This document shows, piece by piece, positions 48,203 to 61,220 of a stretch of 64,000 nucleotides of DNA. The translations under genes and the position numbers were made by a program. The notes below the pieces were generated by a model. The model did no database searches. It had not been told where the DNA came from and worked only from the letters and a program-made list of their open reading frames with translations. The stretch is from Symbiodinium kawagutii. Its lineage: Eukaryota > Sar > Dinophyceae > Suessiales > Symbiodiniaceae. The DNA is taken from contig VSDK01027261.1 of NCBI GenBank assembly GCA_009767595.1, positions 164,719-228,718 on the forward strand. The letters are read 5' to 3'. The stretch's first letter is position 1; each line of letters begins with the position of its first letter.

Positions 48203-50832
48203 TGCCAACAATTGGCAATAACAAGTGCCAACAATTGGCAATAACAAGTGCCAACAATTGGCAATAACAAGTGCCAACAATTGGCAATAACAAGTGCCAA
48301 CAATTGGCAATAACAAGTGCCAACAATTGGCAATAACAAGTGCCAACAATTGGCAATAACAAGTGCCAACAATTGGCAATAACAAGTGCCAACAATTGGC
48401 AATAACAAGTGCCAACAATTGGCAATAACAAGTGCCAACAATTGGCAATAACAAGTGCCAACAATTGGCAATAACAAGTGCCAACAATTGGCAATAACAA
48501 GTGCCAACAATTGGCAATAACAAGTGCCAACAATTGGCAATAACAAGTGCCAACAATTGGCAATAACAAGTGCCAACAATTGGCAATAACAAGTGCCAAC
48601 AATTGGCAATAACAAGTGCCAACAATTGGCAATAACAAGTGCCAACAATTGGCAATAACAAGTGCCAACAATTGGCAATAACAAGTGCCAACAATTGGCA
48701 ATAACAAGTGCCAACAATTGGCAATAACAAGTGCCAACAATTGGCAATAACAAGTGCCAACAATTGGCAATAACAAGTGCCAACAATTGGCAATAACAAG
48801 TGCCAACAATTGGCAATAACAAGTGCCAACAATTGGCAATAACAAGTGCCAACAATTGGCAATAACAAGTGCCAACAATTGGCAATAACAAGTGCCAACA
48901 ATTGGCAATAACAAGTGCCAACAATTGGCAATAACAAGTGCCAACAATTGGCAATAACAAGTGCCAACAATTGGCAATAACAAGTGCCAACAATTGGCAA
49001 TAACAAGTGCCAACAATTGGCAATAACAAGTGCCAACAATTGGCAATAACAAGTGCCAACAATTGGCAATAACAAGTGCCAACAATTGGCAATAACAAGT
49101 GCCAACAATTGGCAATAACAAGTGCCAACAATTGGCAATAACAAGTGCCAACAATTGGCAATAACAAGTGCCAACAATTGGCAATAACAAGTGCCAACAA
49201 TTGGCAATAACAAGTGCCAACAATTGGCAATAACAAGTGCCAACAATTGGCAATAACAAGTGCCAACAATTGGCAATAACAAGTGCCAACAATTGGCAAT
49301 AACAAGTGCCAACAATTGGCAATAACAAGTGCCAACAATTGGCAATAACAAGTGCCAACAATTGGCAATAACAAGTGCCAACAATTGGCAATAACAAGTG
49401 CCAACAATTGGCAATAACAAGTGCCAACAATTGGCAATAACAAGTGCCAACAATTGGCAATAACAAGTGCCAACAATTGGCAATAACAAGTGCCAACAAT
49501 TGGCAATAACAAGTGCCAACAATTGGCAATAACAAGTGCCAACAATTGGCAATAACAAGTGCCAACAATTGGCAATAACAAGTGCCAACAATTGGCAATA
49601 ACAAGTGCCAACAATTGGCAATAACAAGTGCCAACAATTGGCAATAACAAGTGCCAACAATTGGCAATAACAAGTGCCAACAATTGGCAATAACAAGTGC
49701 CAACAATTGGCAATAACAAGTGCCAACAATTGGCAATAACAAGTGCCAACAATTGGCAATAACAAGTGCCAACAATTGGCAATAACAAGTGCCAACAATT
49801 GGCAATAACAAGTGCCAACAATTGGCAATAACAAGTGCCAACAATTGGCAATAACAAGTGCCAACAATTGGCAATAACAAGTGCCAACAATTGGCAATAA
49901 CAAGTGCCAACAATTGGCAATAACAAGTGCCAACAATTGGCAATAACAAGTGCCAACAATTGGCAATAACAAGTGCCAACAATTGGCAATAACAAGTGCC
50001 AACAATTGGCAATAACAAGTGCCAACAATTGGCAATAACAAGTGCCAACAATTGGCAATAACAAGTGCCAACAATTGGCAATAACAAGTGCCAACAATTG
50101 GCAATAACAAGTGCCAACAATTGGCAATAACAAGTGCCAACAATTGGCAATAACAAGTGCCAACAATTGGCAATAACAAGTGCCAACAATTGGCAATAAC
50201 AAGTGCCAACAATTGGCAATAACAAGTGCCAACAATTGGCAATAACAAGTGCCAACAATTGGCAATAACAAGTGCCAACAATTGGCAATAACAAGTGCCA
50301 ACAATTGGCAATAACAAGTGCCAACAATTGGCAATAACAAGTGCCAACAATTGGCAATAACAAGTGCCAACAATTGGCAATAACAAGTGCCAACAATTGG
50401 CAATAACAAGTGCCAACAATTGGCAATAACAAGTGCCAACAATTGGCAATAACAAGTGCCAACAATTGGCAATAACAAGTGCCAACAATTGGCAATAACA
50501 AGTGCCAACAATTGGCAATAACAAGTGCCAACAATTGGCAATAACAAGTGCCAACAATTGGCAATAACAAGTGCCAACAATTGGCAATAACAAGTGCCAA
50601 CAATTGGCAATAACAAGTGCCAACAATTGGCAATAACAAGTGCCAACAATTGGCAATAACAAGTGCCAACAATTGGCAATAACAAGTGCCAACAATTGGC
50701 AATAACAAGTGCCAACAATTGGCAATAACAAGTGCCAACAATTGGCAATAACAAGTGCCAACAATTGGCAATAACAAGTGCCAACAATTGGCAATAACAA
50801 GTGCCAACAATTGGCAATGGTAAGTGCCAACA
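48203..50832. repeat. 23-bp satellite, homogeneous block (about 114 copies)
   Basis: The unit is GCCAACAATTGGC followed by AATAACAAGT, repeated with essentially no variation for 2.6 kb. Each unit contains the dyad GCCAA-CAA-TTGGC. Because 23 is not a multiple of 3 and the 69-bp triple unit has no minus-strand stop, all three minus frames are open, giving 871-994-codon ORFs of no biological meaning. Exact copy number may be limited by assembly. Confidence 0.98.
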
Positions 50833-50836
50833 ATTT

Positions 50837-50977
50837 CAAATTGTAGGGTTTGAAATTAACAGGTCTGACATTCACAAAGGAGGTATAGGGTTTTGCCCTT
50901 CCCTTTGGGTCGGCGACCTGGCTCATCAATGAGGCCTCCGGCATCGATAGAATGGCCTTCTTGTGAGCCAAAACCAT
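50837..50977 (-). CDS. Coding-like fragment abutting the satellite, identity unknown
   Basis: One minus frame reads MVLAHKKAILSMPEASLM and then DPKGRAKPYTSFVNVRP. A second reads IDAGGLIDEPGRRPKGKGK and LYLLCECQTC before a stop. Composition is more coding-like than the flank, and AG|GC donor-like sites occur. It may be an exon or a retroelement scrap cut by the satellite. Confidence 0.25.
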
Positions 50978-53504
50978 CGAATTAGAATCTAATTTGGCCG
51001 ATCATAGGTCGGAAAAAATCACTAATGACCCACAATTGAAGACCATGCTTCAGACTTGCATCTTTAACTTTGCAACTGAGTCTTATTAAGCAATGGCTAC
51101 TGCATTGATGTGCTCATAATACGACTGGCTGGGCTCACCATCCCCACCGGCATCGGCACGTCAGTACCGCAAAGGCCTGACACCGTATGGCCCACTGCCA
51201 CTGACAAAGTCCAGAACTGCACGGCCGGCAGCGCCTGATGCTGTGGTTCCCGGTGTTTTCGCACGATCGCATGGAGAACAACTGAAGTAACTGAGGCACT
51301 ATATGAATCTATATGACTATATATGTAAATATATATACATATATAGATATTTAAATATATTGTATATATATATATACAGTGATCATAAATATCATCTATG
51401 TAACTTAGTGAAGCACCGAGTCAAAACTTAGTAATCAGTTACAGTAGTCAATATCGATTTATGGAGTCCCGCAGGCCCGTTTCATGATTTTTGTGGTAGA
51501 TCAAGAACTGGCACCGCCTAGTGCTTGGTGCCTGGCAAACTCTTATCCTGGGGAGAGAACTCCACCTGCTACCTCTACCACAGAAGGGTTTTCCCATTCA
51601 GCTAATTTGGTCGTTCTATTTTTCTTATCCATTTGGTTCACAATTTTGAGTCACTTGCGTCACAAATAATCCGAAGTAAACAACGAAAGGTATCGTATCA
51701 GCTTGCGGAAGTGTGGATGCCACTCTGCCCTTGTGGTGTCTGCCCACCCCGAGGGCTGGTCCCAGATGAGCAAACTGCAGTGCTAAGATCACTGGCTTGA
51801 GGAGGTACGGCATGCGGTCTTCAACATCTACCGTCAGAATTCAACCAACATAACGGCGGAAAATCGGGTATCTTTGCCTGAGAAGTGCTTCAGTTGGCGT
51901 TCATGTAACTCATGTCCTCTGTTGTTTCAATCCGTGCAACAAATATGGAATTTTGTACTGGTTCTGCGGGCTAGAGCTGCCAGTCATGGGAGAAACCAAC
52001 TGAGGAAATCGAAATTTGTTGATTACACTTCTCCATCCAGAACCAGGTCTACTAACATCTATAAATAATCACTAAGGAGCCACTTTCTAGAGGCCAAAGC
52101 AGAGGCTGTCTGAAGTTTCTCAGTTTGGTTATGTGGTGGGCGGTGCTCCCTATGATTCACGCTTGGCTTTTCATGTAACCACCAGTGCTAGTCAACGCAA
52201 CGGAGGAAAACCAACCCATATATGTTGTTGAAGCATGGGCCTTGGCCCCACAATCCAAACAATCGATTCCGGTACACATCAACAGCTCAACCTTCACCAC
52301 CAACAACAGCAACAACAACAACAACAACAACAACAACAGCAACATCCAAGAAACAATAATGACCATAATCAGAAGACCGAAGCAAAGAACCACAAACAAA
52401 GCAATGGGAATAAGACCAAAACAAACTAACCAGTCAGCAAGCCATTTGACCAAGCACTTTGCTGGACACCAAGCGTGCCTTCACTGTCTGCCAAAATCTT
52501 TCCCAGAACTTGGCCATAGACCTGCCAATGCCCCTGGCTGCAGCCCCATTTTTTGAATGTTTCCCGCACCAGCAGCTGGCTGATTATGAGGTTCAACAGG
52601 GCAAACTGCAATCCAGGGTGGCTTTTTTCCATTGGTAGAGAGTACCTTCAAGAATCATGCTTTCAACCCAATAAACAAGCTATACAGGGGATACTACTCC
52701 CTTCCCCGCGCCAACGCCCCACATCCACCTGCAGCCGCGAGATAGGGTCGAACTCTGCATTTTTTCTTGAGGGAAATGTCCATCATCACAATTATCACCA
52801 TCGGACCATCAATGCCATCTCACCCGTATGTCAGGATTGACCCAACATAGTTTTTCACTGATCAATGTGCTGGCAATCTTGTTTGAGCCCTTTGGTTTGA
52901 GAAAGAGCCTTTCGCAGAAACCACTACTGCTCACATTTACCAAGATTACCTCACTACAAAGCATCAAAAAATCAGGGTAAATGATTCTGTCACTTAATCT
53001 GGGACAGCCTCGCTTATCAAATAATCACAAGGCATCAATAAGGATAAGGATTGTTAAACAATATTATCAACACCATTCACAATTCACAAGCATGATCCAA
53101 CATCATTGCACATGATCATGTACGGTAACCATGATTAGGCACAATGGATCTTCAATCCAATGTTAATCATCACCGACCGCCATTACACACAATCAATAGC
53201 CATCAGCATGCATTATCAGTCGCGCTTTGTCACTATTATCCGTGATGGTTTATCATCATTTTTACGTTTAAATACTGAGGTTGCCCATCATAGTAACCAA
53301 TACCATCCTGAAGCGTCACGAACCGCAGTAGCGAACCCATCCTTAACCACAGTAATGAAACATCATCAGCCAGCACTGGCCATCGCTATCCACTATCAAT
53401 CACGACTTACCATAGTAATGAACAGCAGAAACCACTACCAATGATGACTAACCATCACTATCAATCATGACTCAACAGCGATGGTTCCTACTTGCTTTCC
53501 TCAC
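50978..53504. other. AT-rich DNA with small repeats, no firm gene
   Basis: An AT-rich palindromic (TATA)n region lies at 51310-51380 and a (CAA)n tract at 52300-52345. A GC-rich island at 51165-51240 reads AAGRAVLDFVSGSGPYG on minus between an AG and an AG|GC site and is only suggestive. Confidence 0.4.
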
Positions 53505-53583
53505 CATTTCAAGGCCGCCGCCAGGTGCCTCTGGACACCGCGTGGCGCGCCAGGAGCGCAACTCCTCTTCGGATGCCCAAACC
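53505..53583 (-). CDS. Candidate exon (VWASEEELRSWRATRCPE)
   Basis: Acceptor GTCACGCCAG| and donor AAATG|GTGAGG enclose 79 bp reading VWASEEELRSWRATRCPE plus APGGGLEM. An AG|GC donor after CCAGAG (53529) would end it in phase 0. A second frame is also open. Not ankyrin-like; family unknown. Confidence 0.4.
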
Positions 53584-54715
53584 CTGGCGTGACAACGGAG
53601 GTCAGTTGTACTGATATAAAAATATATATAGAGATAAAAATATATATTAATGAATATGTACTGTAAAAAAAATATATATGCAAATGTAAACATGTAAATT
53701 TATTCATTTTTAGGACATCATTTACAATCTAAATGCACATGCCATAGGGATGAATCATATGTGGGAGCAAATCCCAGGATACCAGCATTGACATTTAGGT
53801 ACAGGATCTTCTGGTGAATTAAGAGGTTGTCCCATCAAATTGTTGCTGTATACACATGTCATGGTCTACCCCGCTGGAAAATGTTTTCCTTGGCATGCTT
53901 TAGCGTTACTCATTTTGCAGTGATTATTTCAGAAGTGGATGGTGCATGTGGCTGCATGCTTGCATGCATGTTCTTGCTTTTTTAATCCTTTACGTGACCA
54001 CAAGTATGAATTTCAGTAGGTAAATTCACATGGATTCATACAGGTATACGCTATGTCCTTGTATACTGTGCAATGCTGTATGCATTAGAAGGCCGCAAAC
54101 TCCCATACGCACAGTTTAATAGAAGAGTTCTCTTGAATGGCTGCAAACCGGTGATTTATAAGAACATAAGTACATAAGCATAAGTGTAAGAACACTGTTG
54201 TACCAACTGTTCGCTACATAAGTAATTTTGTTTGCTTGTCCATTTGCAACGTGTACTAGACTTCCTGCCAATTCTGATATTCAGCACAAAATATCGCGGG
54301 GTGACCGTAGTAATAATTCATTCCAGGTCTGATGAACAGCTACACCTGCGCATGTTAAACTTAAACCTGGTTGTGGTTTCTGGATCTATAGATTTCCAAT
54401 TGCATATGGTTGATATTGGTGGTCAATGATTAGTGGTCATTTGGTTTCTCGGCCATCATTTAGTAGTATGATATTGGAGATTGACAGGATAGGTACCCAA
54501 TAAGAAGAGTGAATAGTGAATACATCTGTTCCGTTGGTCTATGAAAGCGGATCGCCCAGAACCATGGCTAATAGATGTATATGGTCCCGCCCGCAAGAAA
54601 CCCTTCAACTTGTCGATTTGGTATGTTATGGGGGTGAGCAAATCGACTACAATTGATATGTACTTATTGTGGCTACCCATAGGTAGCCCCCAATTGTCCC
54701 AGAGAAATACTTACA

Positions 54716-54983
54716 TGAATGAATGAGTGAACGAATGAATGAATGAATTAATGAAAAAAAAATCAAAGAATGAACAAAATAATGAAAGAATGAATGAAAG
54801 AATGAAATAATGATTGCAAGAATGAATGAATTAATGAATGAATGAAAGAATGAAAGAATGAAAGAATGAAAGAATGAAAGAATGAAAGAATGAATGAATG
54901 AAAGAATGAAAGAATGAATGAATGAAAGAATGAAAGAATGAATGAATGAATGAATGAATGAATGAATGAATGAATGAATGAAT
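54716..54983. repeat. GAAT/GAAA tetranucleotide array
   Basis: About 65 units of GAAT interspersed with GAAA, forming runs of GAATGAAT and GAAAGAAT. Confidence 0.95.
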
Positions 54984-55322
54984 ACAAACATACATTCATC
55001 CATACATACGTACCTACCCAGCGACATATATAACATACATTATTTTACATTACACTACACTACATGACATTACACTACATTACATTACCAGTACATTGAA
55101 TTACATGACATTACAATAAACTACATCACATTTCATTTCAGTGCGTTATATTGCATTGCATTTCATTACACTACATTATGCACAGACATTAAAAACATTG
55201 CATTGCATTAATTATATTGCAGTACATTGCATGGCATTACATTGCATTATATACATTGCATTATATTACACTACATTACTTAACATAACATAAGATACCA
55301 CAACACAACACCACATAACAAA

Positions 55323-55356
55323 GAACAGAACAGAACAGAACAGAACAGAACAGAAA
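55323..55356. repeat. (AACAG)n pentanucleotide repeat
   Basis: Six to seven perfect copies of GAACA followed by an A run. Confidence 0.95.
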
Positions 55357-56099
55357 AAAATCGAACACACATACATACATCATATGTACAAATATGCTCA
55401 AGTAATCTCACAAACACGTGTTTTTCCTGTGGCTCGAAGAGTATTGAAGCGTATCGAAGCATGGCCATGCTGAAATTCCATCCGAAAGCAGCTGCGCGAT
55501 GGAAGTCTGGGCAAACCTTGCAGCAACCCATACCGCATCATGCCGCATCATGCCGCATCATGCCGCCTCCCGTTGCAAGAGAGCCAGCTACTCCAGCACC
55601 CTGGTGCGCAGTTTGTCTGGACAGTTCTGCAATGTTCGTTGTGGACACTTCACAACGGTTGTATCTTGACAACGATTCCAAAAATGCTGGTTCTGATCGT
55701 TGGATAATGCTTTCAGTACTTGATAGATCATCATGTTTCAATGATGCTTATATACTGATGCACTGATTACTATATAGCGCGCGTCTAGGAAAGGAACATG
55801 TCGCAAATCATGCTTAACATTCAAATGAAAAACATCACTCATTCTTCGAACAATGTAAATCAAAATCAGGCATAATACCAACACCGGGGAAAAGTTTCAT
55901 CACGTGCAACGCCATCATTTTAGTTGAATAAAACATCGCGCTGACCAGCAACTCATGGATTGCATGCGGTTTTGATATCAGCCGGGGACTGTTTTCAGCC
56001 ATATCTTATCTTTAAATGTCTCTCTGTTGCCTTCTATCTTATCTATCCATATATCCATCTATCAATTTGATCTATCTAATATTTTCAATCTTTCCAATC

Positions 56100-56151
56100 T
56101 ACCTATCGATCTATCTATCTACAGTATCTATCTGCAGTATCTATCTATCTA

Positions 56152-56206
<55 letters not shown>

Positions 56207-56207
56207 G
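56100..56207. repeat. (TCTA)n to (TCTG)n compound microsatellite
   Basis: CTAT/TCTA units change abruptly into 13-14 perfect TCTG units. Related TCTA-rich sequence continues sparsely to 56640. Confidence 0.95.
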
Positions 56208-56723
56208 CCCACCTCTGGACAAATCTACTGAACTATCTGTTGAACCGCCCATGGATTCAATCTAGCCAGCCAGGTAGCTATTTGCCTATGTATGTATGAA
56301 ACCAACTAGTTAGTTCGCTGCAAGTATCTGTCTACCTATCTATCTATCACTCTATCGAGCAAAGCAGCTATCTATGTACCTATCCATCTATCTATGCAGT
56401 CAGCTGGCCATCTGCACCACAAGAATCATTGAAGTGTCTAACTATCCAACTGTCTTTCCATGCCAATCTAACAAGCTGTCGATCTACAGTATCTATCTCT
56501 TTCTATCTCTTTTATCTCATTCTATCTCTTTACCATTTCTGTAGCTATTTATCGATTTATCAATTTGTCTTTCGACCTCGCTATCTAAACAAAATCTGTC
56601 TATTACAGTAATCAATCTGTCTGTAAACATATCTACGCCCGCCGCTTTACCGGCCGACTTTTCTCAATAAAGCGGCCCGGAATGAGCGGGATCTCCTGGG
56701 CCCGTTCGGCCTTCCAAAGAAAT

Positions 56724-56829
56724 NNNNNNNNNNNNNNNNNNNNNNNNNNNNNNNNNNNNNNNNNNNNNNNNNNNNNNNNNNNNNNNNNNNNNNNNNNNNN
56801 NNNNNNNNNNNNNNNNNNNNNNNNNNNNN
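56724..56829. other. Assembly gap (run of N)
   Basis: 106 unknown bases. The left edge is a GC-rich fragment (56640-56723) that contrasts with the TCTA-rich DNA before it. The repeat content next to it probably broke the assembly. Confidence 1.
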
Positions 56830-56952
56830 GCAGGAATGATAGTTTTTACCAACTAGTACTGTCAACCCTCAAGTGCAGTGCCAACCATCATTGACTCCTT
56901 GGTATCCTTAGCAGTGAATTGTCAGTGTAGGCCGAACTCCTTCCCAGCAGGC

Positions 56953-57028
56953 CTTCATTCCAGCTGGGTATGGCTAGGTCCAGATCCGCTTCATTCAGAT
57001 CACTGCTGTGTTGTAGGTCCGTCCTTGG
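56953..57028 (-). CDS. Candidate exon (LQHSSDLNEADLDLAIP)
   Basis: Acceptor CCCTCTTCCACAG| and donor AATGAAG|GCCTG (AG|GC) enclose 76 bp reading PRTDLQHSSDLNEADLDL and AIPSWNE. It matches the exon size and donor type of the ankyrin gene but not its sequence pattern. Family unknown. Confidence 0.4.
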
Positions 57029-59940
57029 CTGTGGAAGAGGGATTGGGGCGATGACTGACAGGCCCGATTGGGTGAGTTTTGGTTGGCTGGTAAAGTTTCC
57101 AGTGGGTTCAAAATTCTTCCAAAAGAACTGTTTATTATTGCTTATGGTTGGTTCCAAAGCCATTGATCATAAACGACAAGAACTGGCTACGTCCAACACC
57201 AACAAGGAAGAATAAGGATGCAGCTGCTATCACTAGTCGCTTGGTTTGTTGGTGGGTTCGATAGTTTGTTGTGGCCACGGGCGCAAAAGAAGTGAGTTTT
57301 AACGTCCTGAGCCAGCTGATCATTGCAACCAAGCGGCATATCAACGGTCAGGGTGCACTGCTACGGATCTATTCTGTCAGAAATCCAGGCAAAAAACTCG
57401 CAAGAATCCCTTCATGCCCCTTCAAACCACAAAGAACGTAGATTCCCCACTGAACTGAGTGGGCGGCCGGACATATCAAGAGGGGAGGATAGGGAAGGCT
57501 TTAGGAAGACATGAGACACGATACCACAAGCGACCAACTCCAGCTGCTCCTCGTTGCTACGAAGGCCAGCCACTCAAAAGAGTGGAGGTGTAGGTCATTC
57601 TGTGACCATCCCCCAGTTACGAACGAGGAAAAAATGAAAAAACACATCACCTACAACGACCAACTAGCATCAACTAGTAGGCCCCTTGTGTTAATCCGAA
57701 TTGTGTGAGTCGTTGAACCCCACTCTCTCTCTCTCTCTCTCTCTCCATCGCTATCGGATCCACAGGCCCTAATTAAAAAGGCCAATCATTTTCAAGTCCA
57801 GGTGGGCAGCCCAATAACAGAAACCTTGGCCATTGAATGCAGAACAGTGCGGAACACTATCAAGATTATGATCCAGTGATCACAATCTGTTGGCCAATAG
57901 CTATTGCCAGTTGATGCTCGTGGGTAGCCAGCGGCAAGCCAGCAGCTGGCAAGCGCACGCTGGATCAACTCAGAAAGGGGGGACTCAGAACGCCGGCTGT
58001 GGCCAGTTCATGCCTTCGCGTTCTCACAAGCGACTGAAGGCAACCCAGTGAACCCAGTGAACCTTCATCAAAAAGCATGAGCTGTGTGCCATGCAGTTGA
58101 TTCATCACTTGATCATTGATCTTAAATCCATTTACTGTACTTTTGTGGACAGGGTACTTTTTTACCACAATTACTCCACTATAACTCCACTACGAATCCA
58201 TCAGTTTTCCACTGTAAATCTATCATTTCTCCAACAGTTTTCCAACATCTTTCCAGTGATGGCTGTTCATTGCTGAAAACCTGGCTAAGCCCGAAAAGGT
58301 TTCAGGGGCCCTTTCTATAGGAACCTAACAGGAGGGCACGCGCAAACATAAAGGCAACCGTGACGTCAAGGAAAACATAAAATACAATGTACATGTTTAC
58401 ACATATACAATCAAATACATATCTGAAACATACGTGAAACGAATATGAAACAAATGTGAAACCTAAAAGGGACCATGAAGGACACATTAAGGCACACATA
58501 AACAAATGTGTGAGACCTTTCAGTCAAACGTCTGTCAGGCAAAGCGATCTTATGACATCATATAAGATCTTGGTGTGTGAGTGCCAAAAAATGAGACGGT
58601 ATTGTTTGCTGAAATACTTGAAACATAACGCAAACATAAACCCTTTAGAAAACATGTATGTGCGCTGCATGCGTTCTGGACGCATCTTGACTATTCCTGA
58701 CCCCATCTTGTTTATGTGTTGATCCATGTTTCTTAAAACGTTTTATGATATGTGTATGTCAGAGGTGGTCGACTAGGTTCTTATTGTGAACACCTATTTG
58801 GATCTAGCTGATATATGCTTGACTTATGAATGTTATGAATGACAAATTTACGCTTCCTACCAGCATCGCACCGACATTGCGCCAAAATCTGCTCACTGCG
58901 AGTGGGTAACCCCAGTATCCAGGGCTTGTAGCATTATAGTGATTATAGTGAATGCCTATCTCGTGATCTTTTTTACTACGAGCGGTGCGGTTAAGTCCCA
59001 TCACCCGGGGAAAAGTCCCATCACCCCTGCACGGCAGGCACTGGACAGAAGTCCCAGTATCTTCTAAGGGATAGCCCAAATTCCAGTACTTAACCTGATT
59101 TTCCAGCTGGCCTTGACATGTCATGGGTCACAAATGCATATACTTCCCGCGGATTAACCAGCGAGGTTCTGTATCCCCACAAAATATCCATCCAATAAGG
59201 TCTTGAATGTTCATCATCCCACCCATCAGCCCTGACAAGGAGTCACCGAGCTTCAAAAACTCCGCACACTCTGCTGTGTCACGTGTAATGGCGGTGCTCT
59301 CTCCACGGCTTTGCAACCAGAGTTTGAAGGAACTCCTGCGAACCGTAGTTGGACCATGAACTACGCAGTATCAACATCACATGAATCAGTGTTAGTAATT
59401 ATAAAACTTAAATAGTTCGTATGAGCACAGAGTAGAATGTATCTCTAGGATTGGGTAATGATTCCAATGTATTGATTCATCTTGAATGTTGTTGTCCAAT
59501 GTATTGATTCATCATGTTTTTGCAACTCCCAAAGTTGTTGCCACAACGGCTTTCTTTGCCTCACATAAACCAGCAACAGCAACGGCGTATCTTGGATGAA
59601 ACGACTTTTCTTGGATACAGCGACTGTGTCTGAAATAATTGCCTTGTGGAGCAAGCCTTGCTTAAGGACTAAAGAAAAGCACAACCAGGAAGATCCAGGA
59701 ATGATCACCGCGCCCCGCCAATTAACTAACCCACATGCTAGGCCCTCATGTCCTCCCTGGATGATGTCAATTCCAAGATATCCCCCCAAGCAGATAACCT
59801 TCTCTTCAATTTTTCCAGATTTGACAACATTATTTTTTGGCCTTTCAGTTTTGAAGACGCCCCCTATTACTTTTGAATGCTCTCCAATACTCTCATCTCA
59901 CTGGGAATCCCGGAGAATGTCTAGCCTTTTTAAAGGAAAA

Positions 59941-59971
<31 letters not shown>

Positions 59972-61094
59972 CAAAACAAAAAAAACTTTCAAGGGAGGGT
60001 AATCCGGCTTGGCATGAATCAAACCATGTTATACACTTGGTTTTGCCTATCATTGCCGGTGCTCGCGAAGATGGGAGAATGATTTGTTATCCCCACGTCA
60101 ATTCCTGTGTTTCGCACATGTTCAATTCACCAGCTATCAACCAATCAACGTTCCAACGTTTTGACTGAAGTGGTGTTCAACAGTTTGATCACCATTCCGA
60201 ACCAGTATTGACCTGCACCAGTCATGATCATTGACCATTATATAATTATCGACAATTGTCAACTCTCATCGCTAGCAGCTGTCCACATATCTCACTATCA
60301 TCTCTTTGACGATCTCATTTGTACCCAACATCACTACATGGAAAAAAAAAACACATTACTATAATACTATAGTTTTTAATCGCCAGTACATGCATGTTTT
60401 TTAGAATACGACATGGATACTGTTTGAAGGAGTTATTCACCATCAATAGTTTGAAGGTTCGAACAAGGTCCCGTGTTGAATTTGAATCTGGTGTCATTCT
60501 GCCCCTAACGTGCCTTCCACTACGCGGTGCAACACTTTCGGTGATTGACTCAATTGCTACCAGCATGTCATGTTTTGTACTGTTTTGTTATGTTCTGTTT
60601 TAGTTGACTTCAACTTGTCCAGGGCAGCTTTCAAGTCTTGGTCGACCGGCAGGTGGCAACGCCATACAAAAGCATGCATCAGAATCCACCGATGATTCAA
60701 GCCACCATTATTCCAGACTTTGTTGTTCACGATGCCACGAATGTAGCGAGCCAACCTTTGCCAACACTTGTCGACAACTGTTGGCAAACTTATGATTTCA
60801 AGGATGCAATATCCTCGGGGGTCATTAACTAACCTCAAGCAAGGTAATGCACACCACAAAGCAATGGCCACCGTGACCCACCAGTTAATCTGAACCGTGA
60901 CATCACCCTACCCCAGCCTACACCAAGCAGGCCATGCTAGGAGTATCACACTTGCAAAGCAGAAAAGCACAGAAAAGTACGAGGTGAATTTATCAACCAA
61001 ATTTCCTGAAACACATATCATCACTGTTGATCACTACAACTGGGACCATTCACATCCATTCACCATCATCACCGTGTCATTTATCTCATCACCA
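57029..61094. other. AT-rich DNA, nothing firm
   Basis: Contains a (CT)n tract at 57721-57745 and a CACACA/poly-A stretch at 59940-59990. Several ORFs of 60-190 codons look random. No gene is supported. Confidence 0.4.
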
Positions 61095-61220
61095 CCGGTG
61101 ACTTCGCCCGGTGTCGCCATGCGGAGGGTACAACCCGTGCCGCGTGTCCGTGGCGCGCCTCTCGCGGAAGCCGAAGGGCGGCATGTGCCAAGCCACGCAG
61201 ATGCGGGAAGCTAAGGCCTG
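61095..61220. CDS. GC-rich coding-like island, strand ambiguous
   Basis: On the minus strand, acceptor TTCGCCAGGCCTTAG| precedes RICVAWHMPPFGFRER, with an AG|GC donor after CGCGAGAG. On plus, AG| precedes YNPCRVSVARLSRKPKGG, with an AG|GC site after GAAGCTAAG. Third-position GC is very high in both readings. An exon is likely; strand and family are not decided. Confidence 0.35.

Larger units (their letters stand above)
53584..56952. other. Repeat-rich non-coding DNA
   Basis: Contains the tetranucleotide, pentanucleotide and TCTG arrays listed separately, a degenerate CATTA/CATTG-type stretch at 55030-55290 (ACATTACACTACATTAC words) and the assembly gap. A GC-rich patch at 55480-55620 has a CCGCATCATG triplication at about 55537-55562. 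Confidence 0.5.

Noticed and set aside
47447-50832. Possible CRISPR array
   Set aside because: Units are contiguous 23-bp tandem copies without unique spacers, in a eukaryotic context.
47993-50977. ORFs of 871-994 codons on the minus strand
   Set aside because: They are the 23-bp satellite read in three frames; no domain, and identical peptide in each frame.
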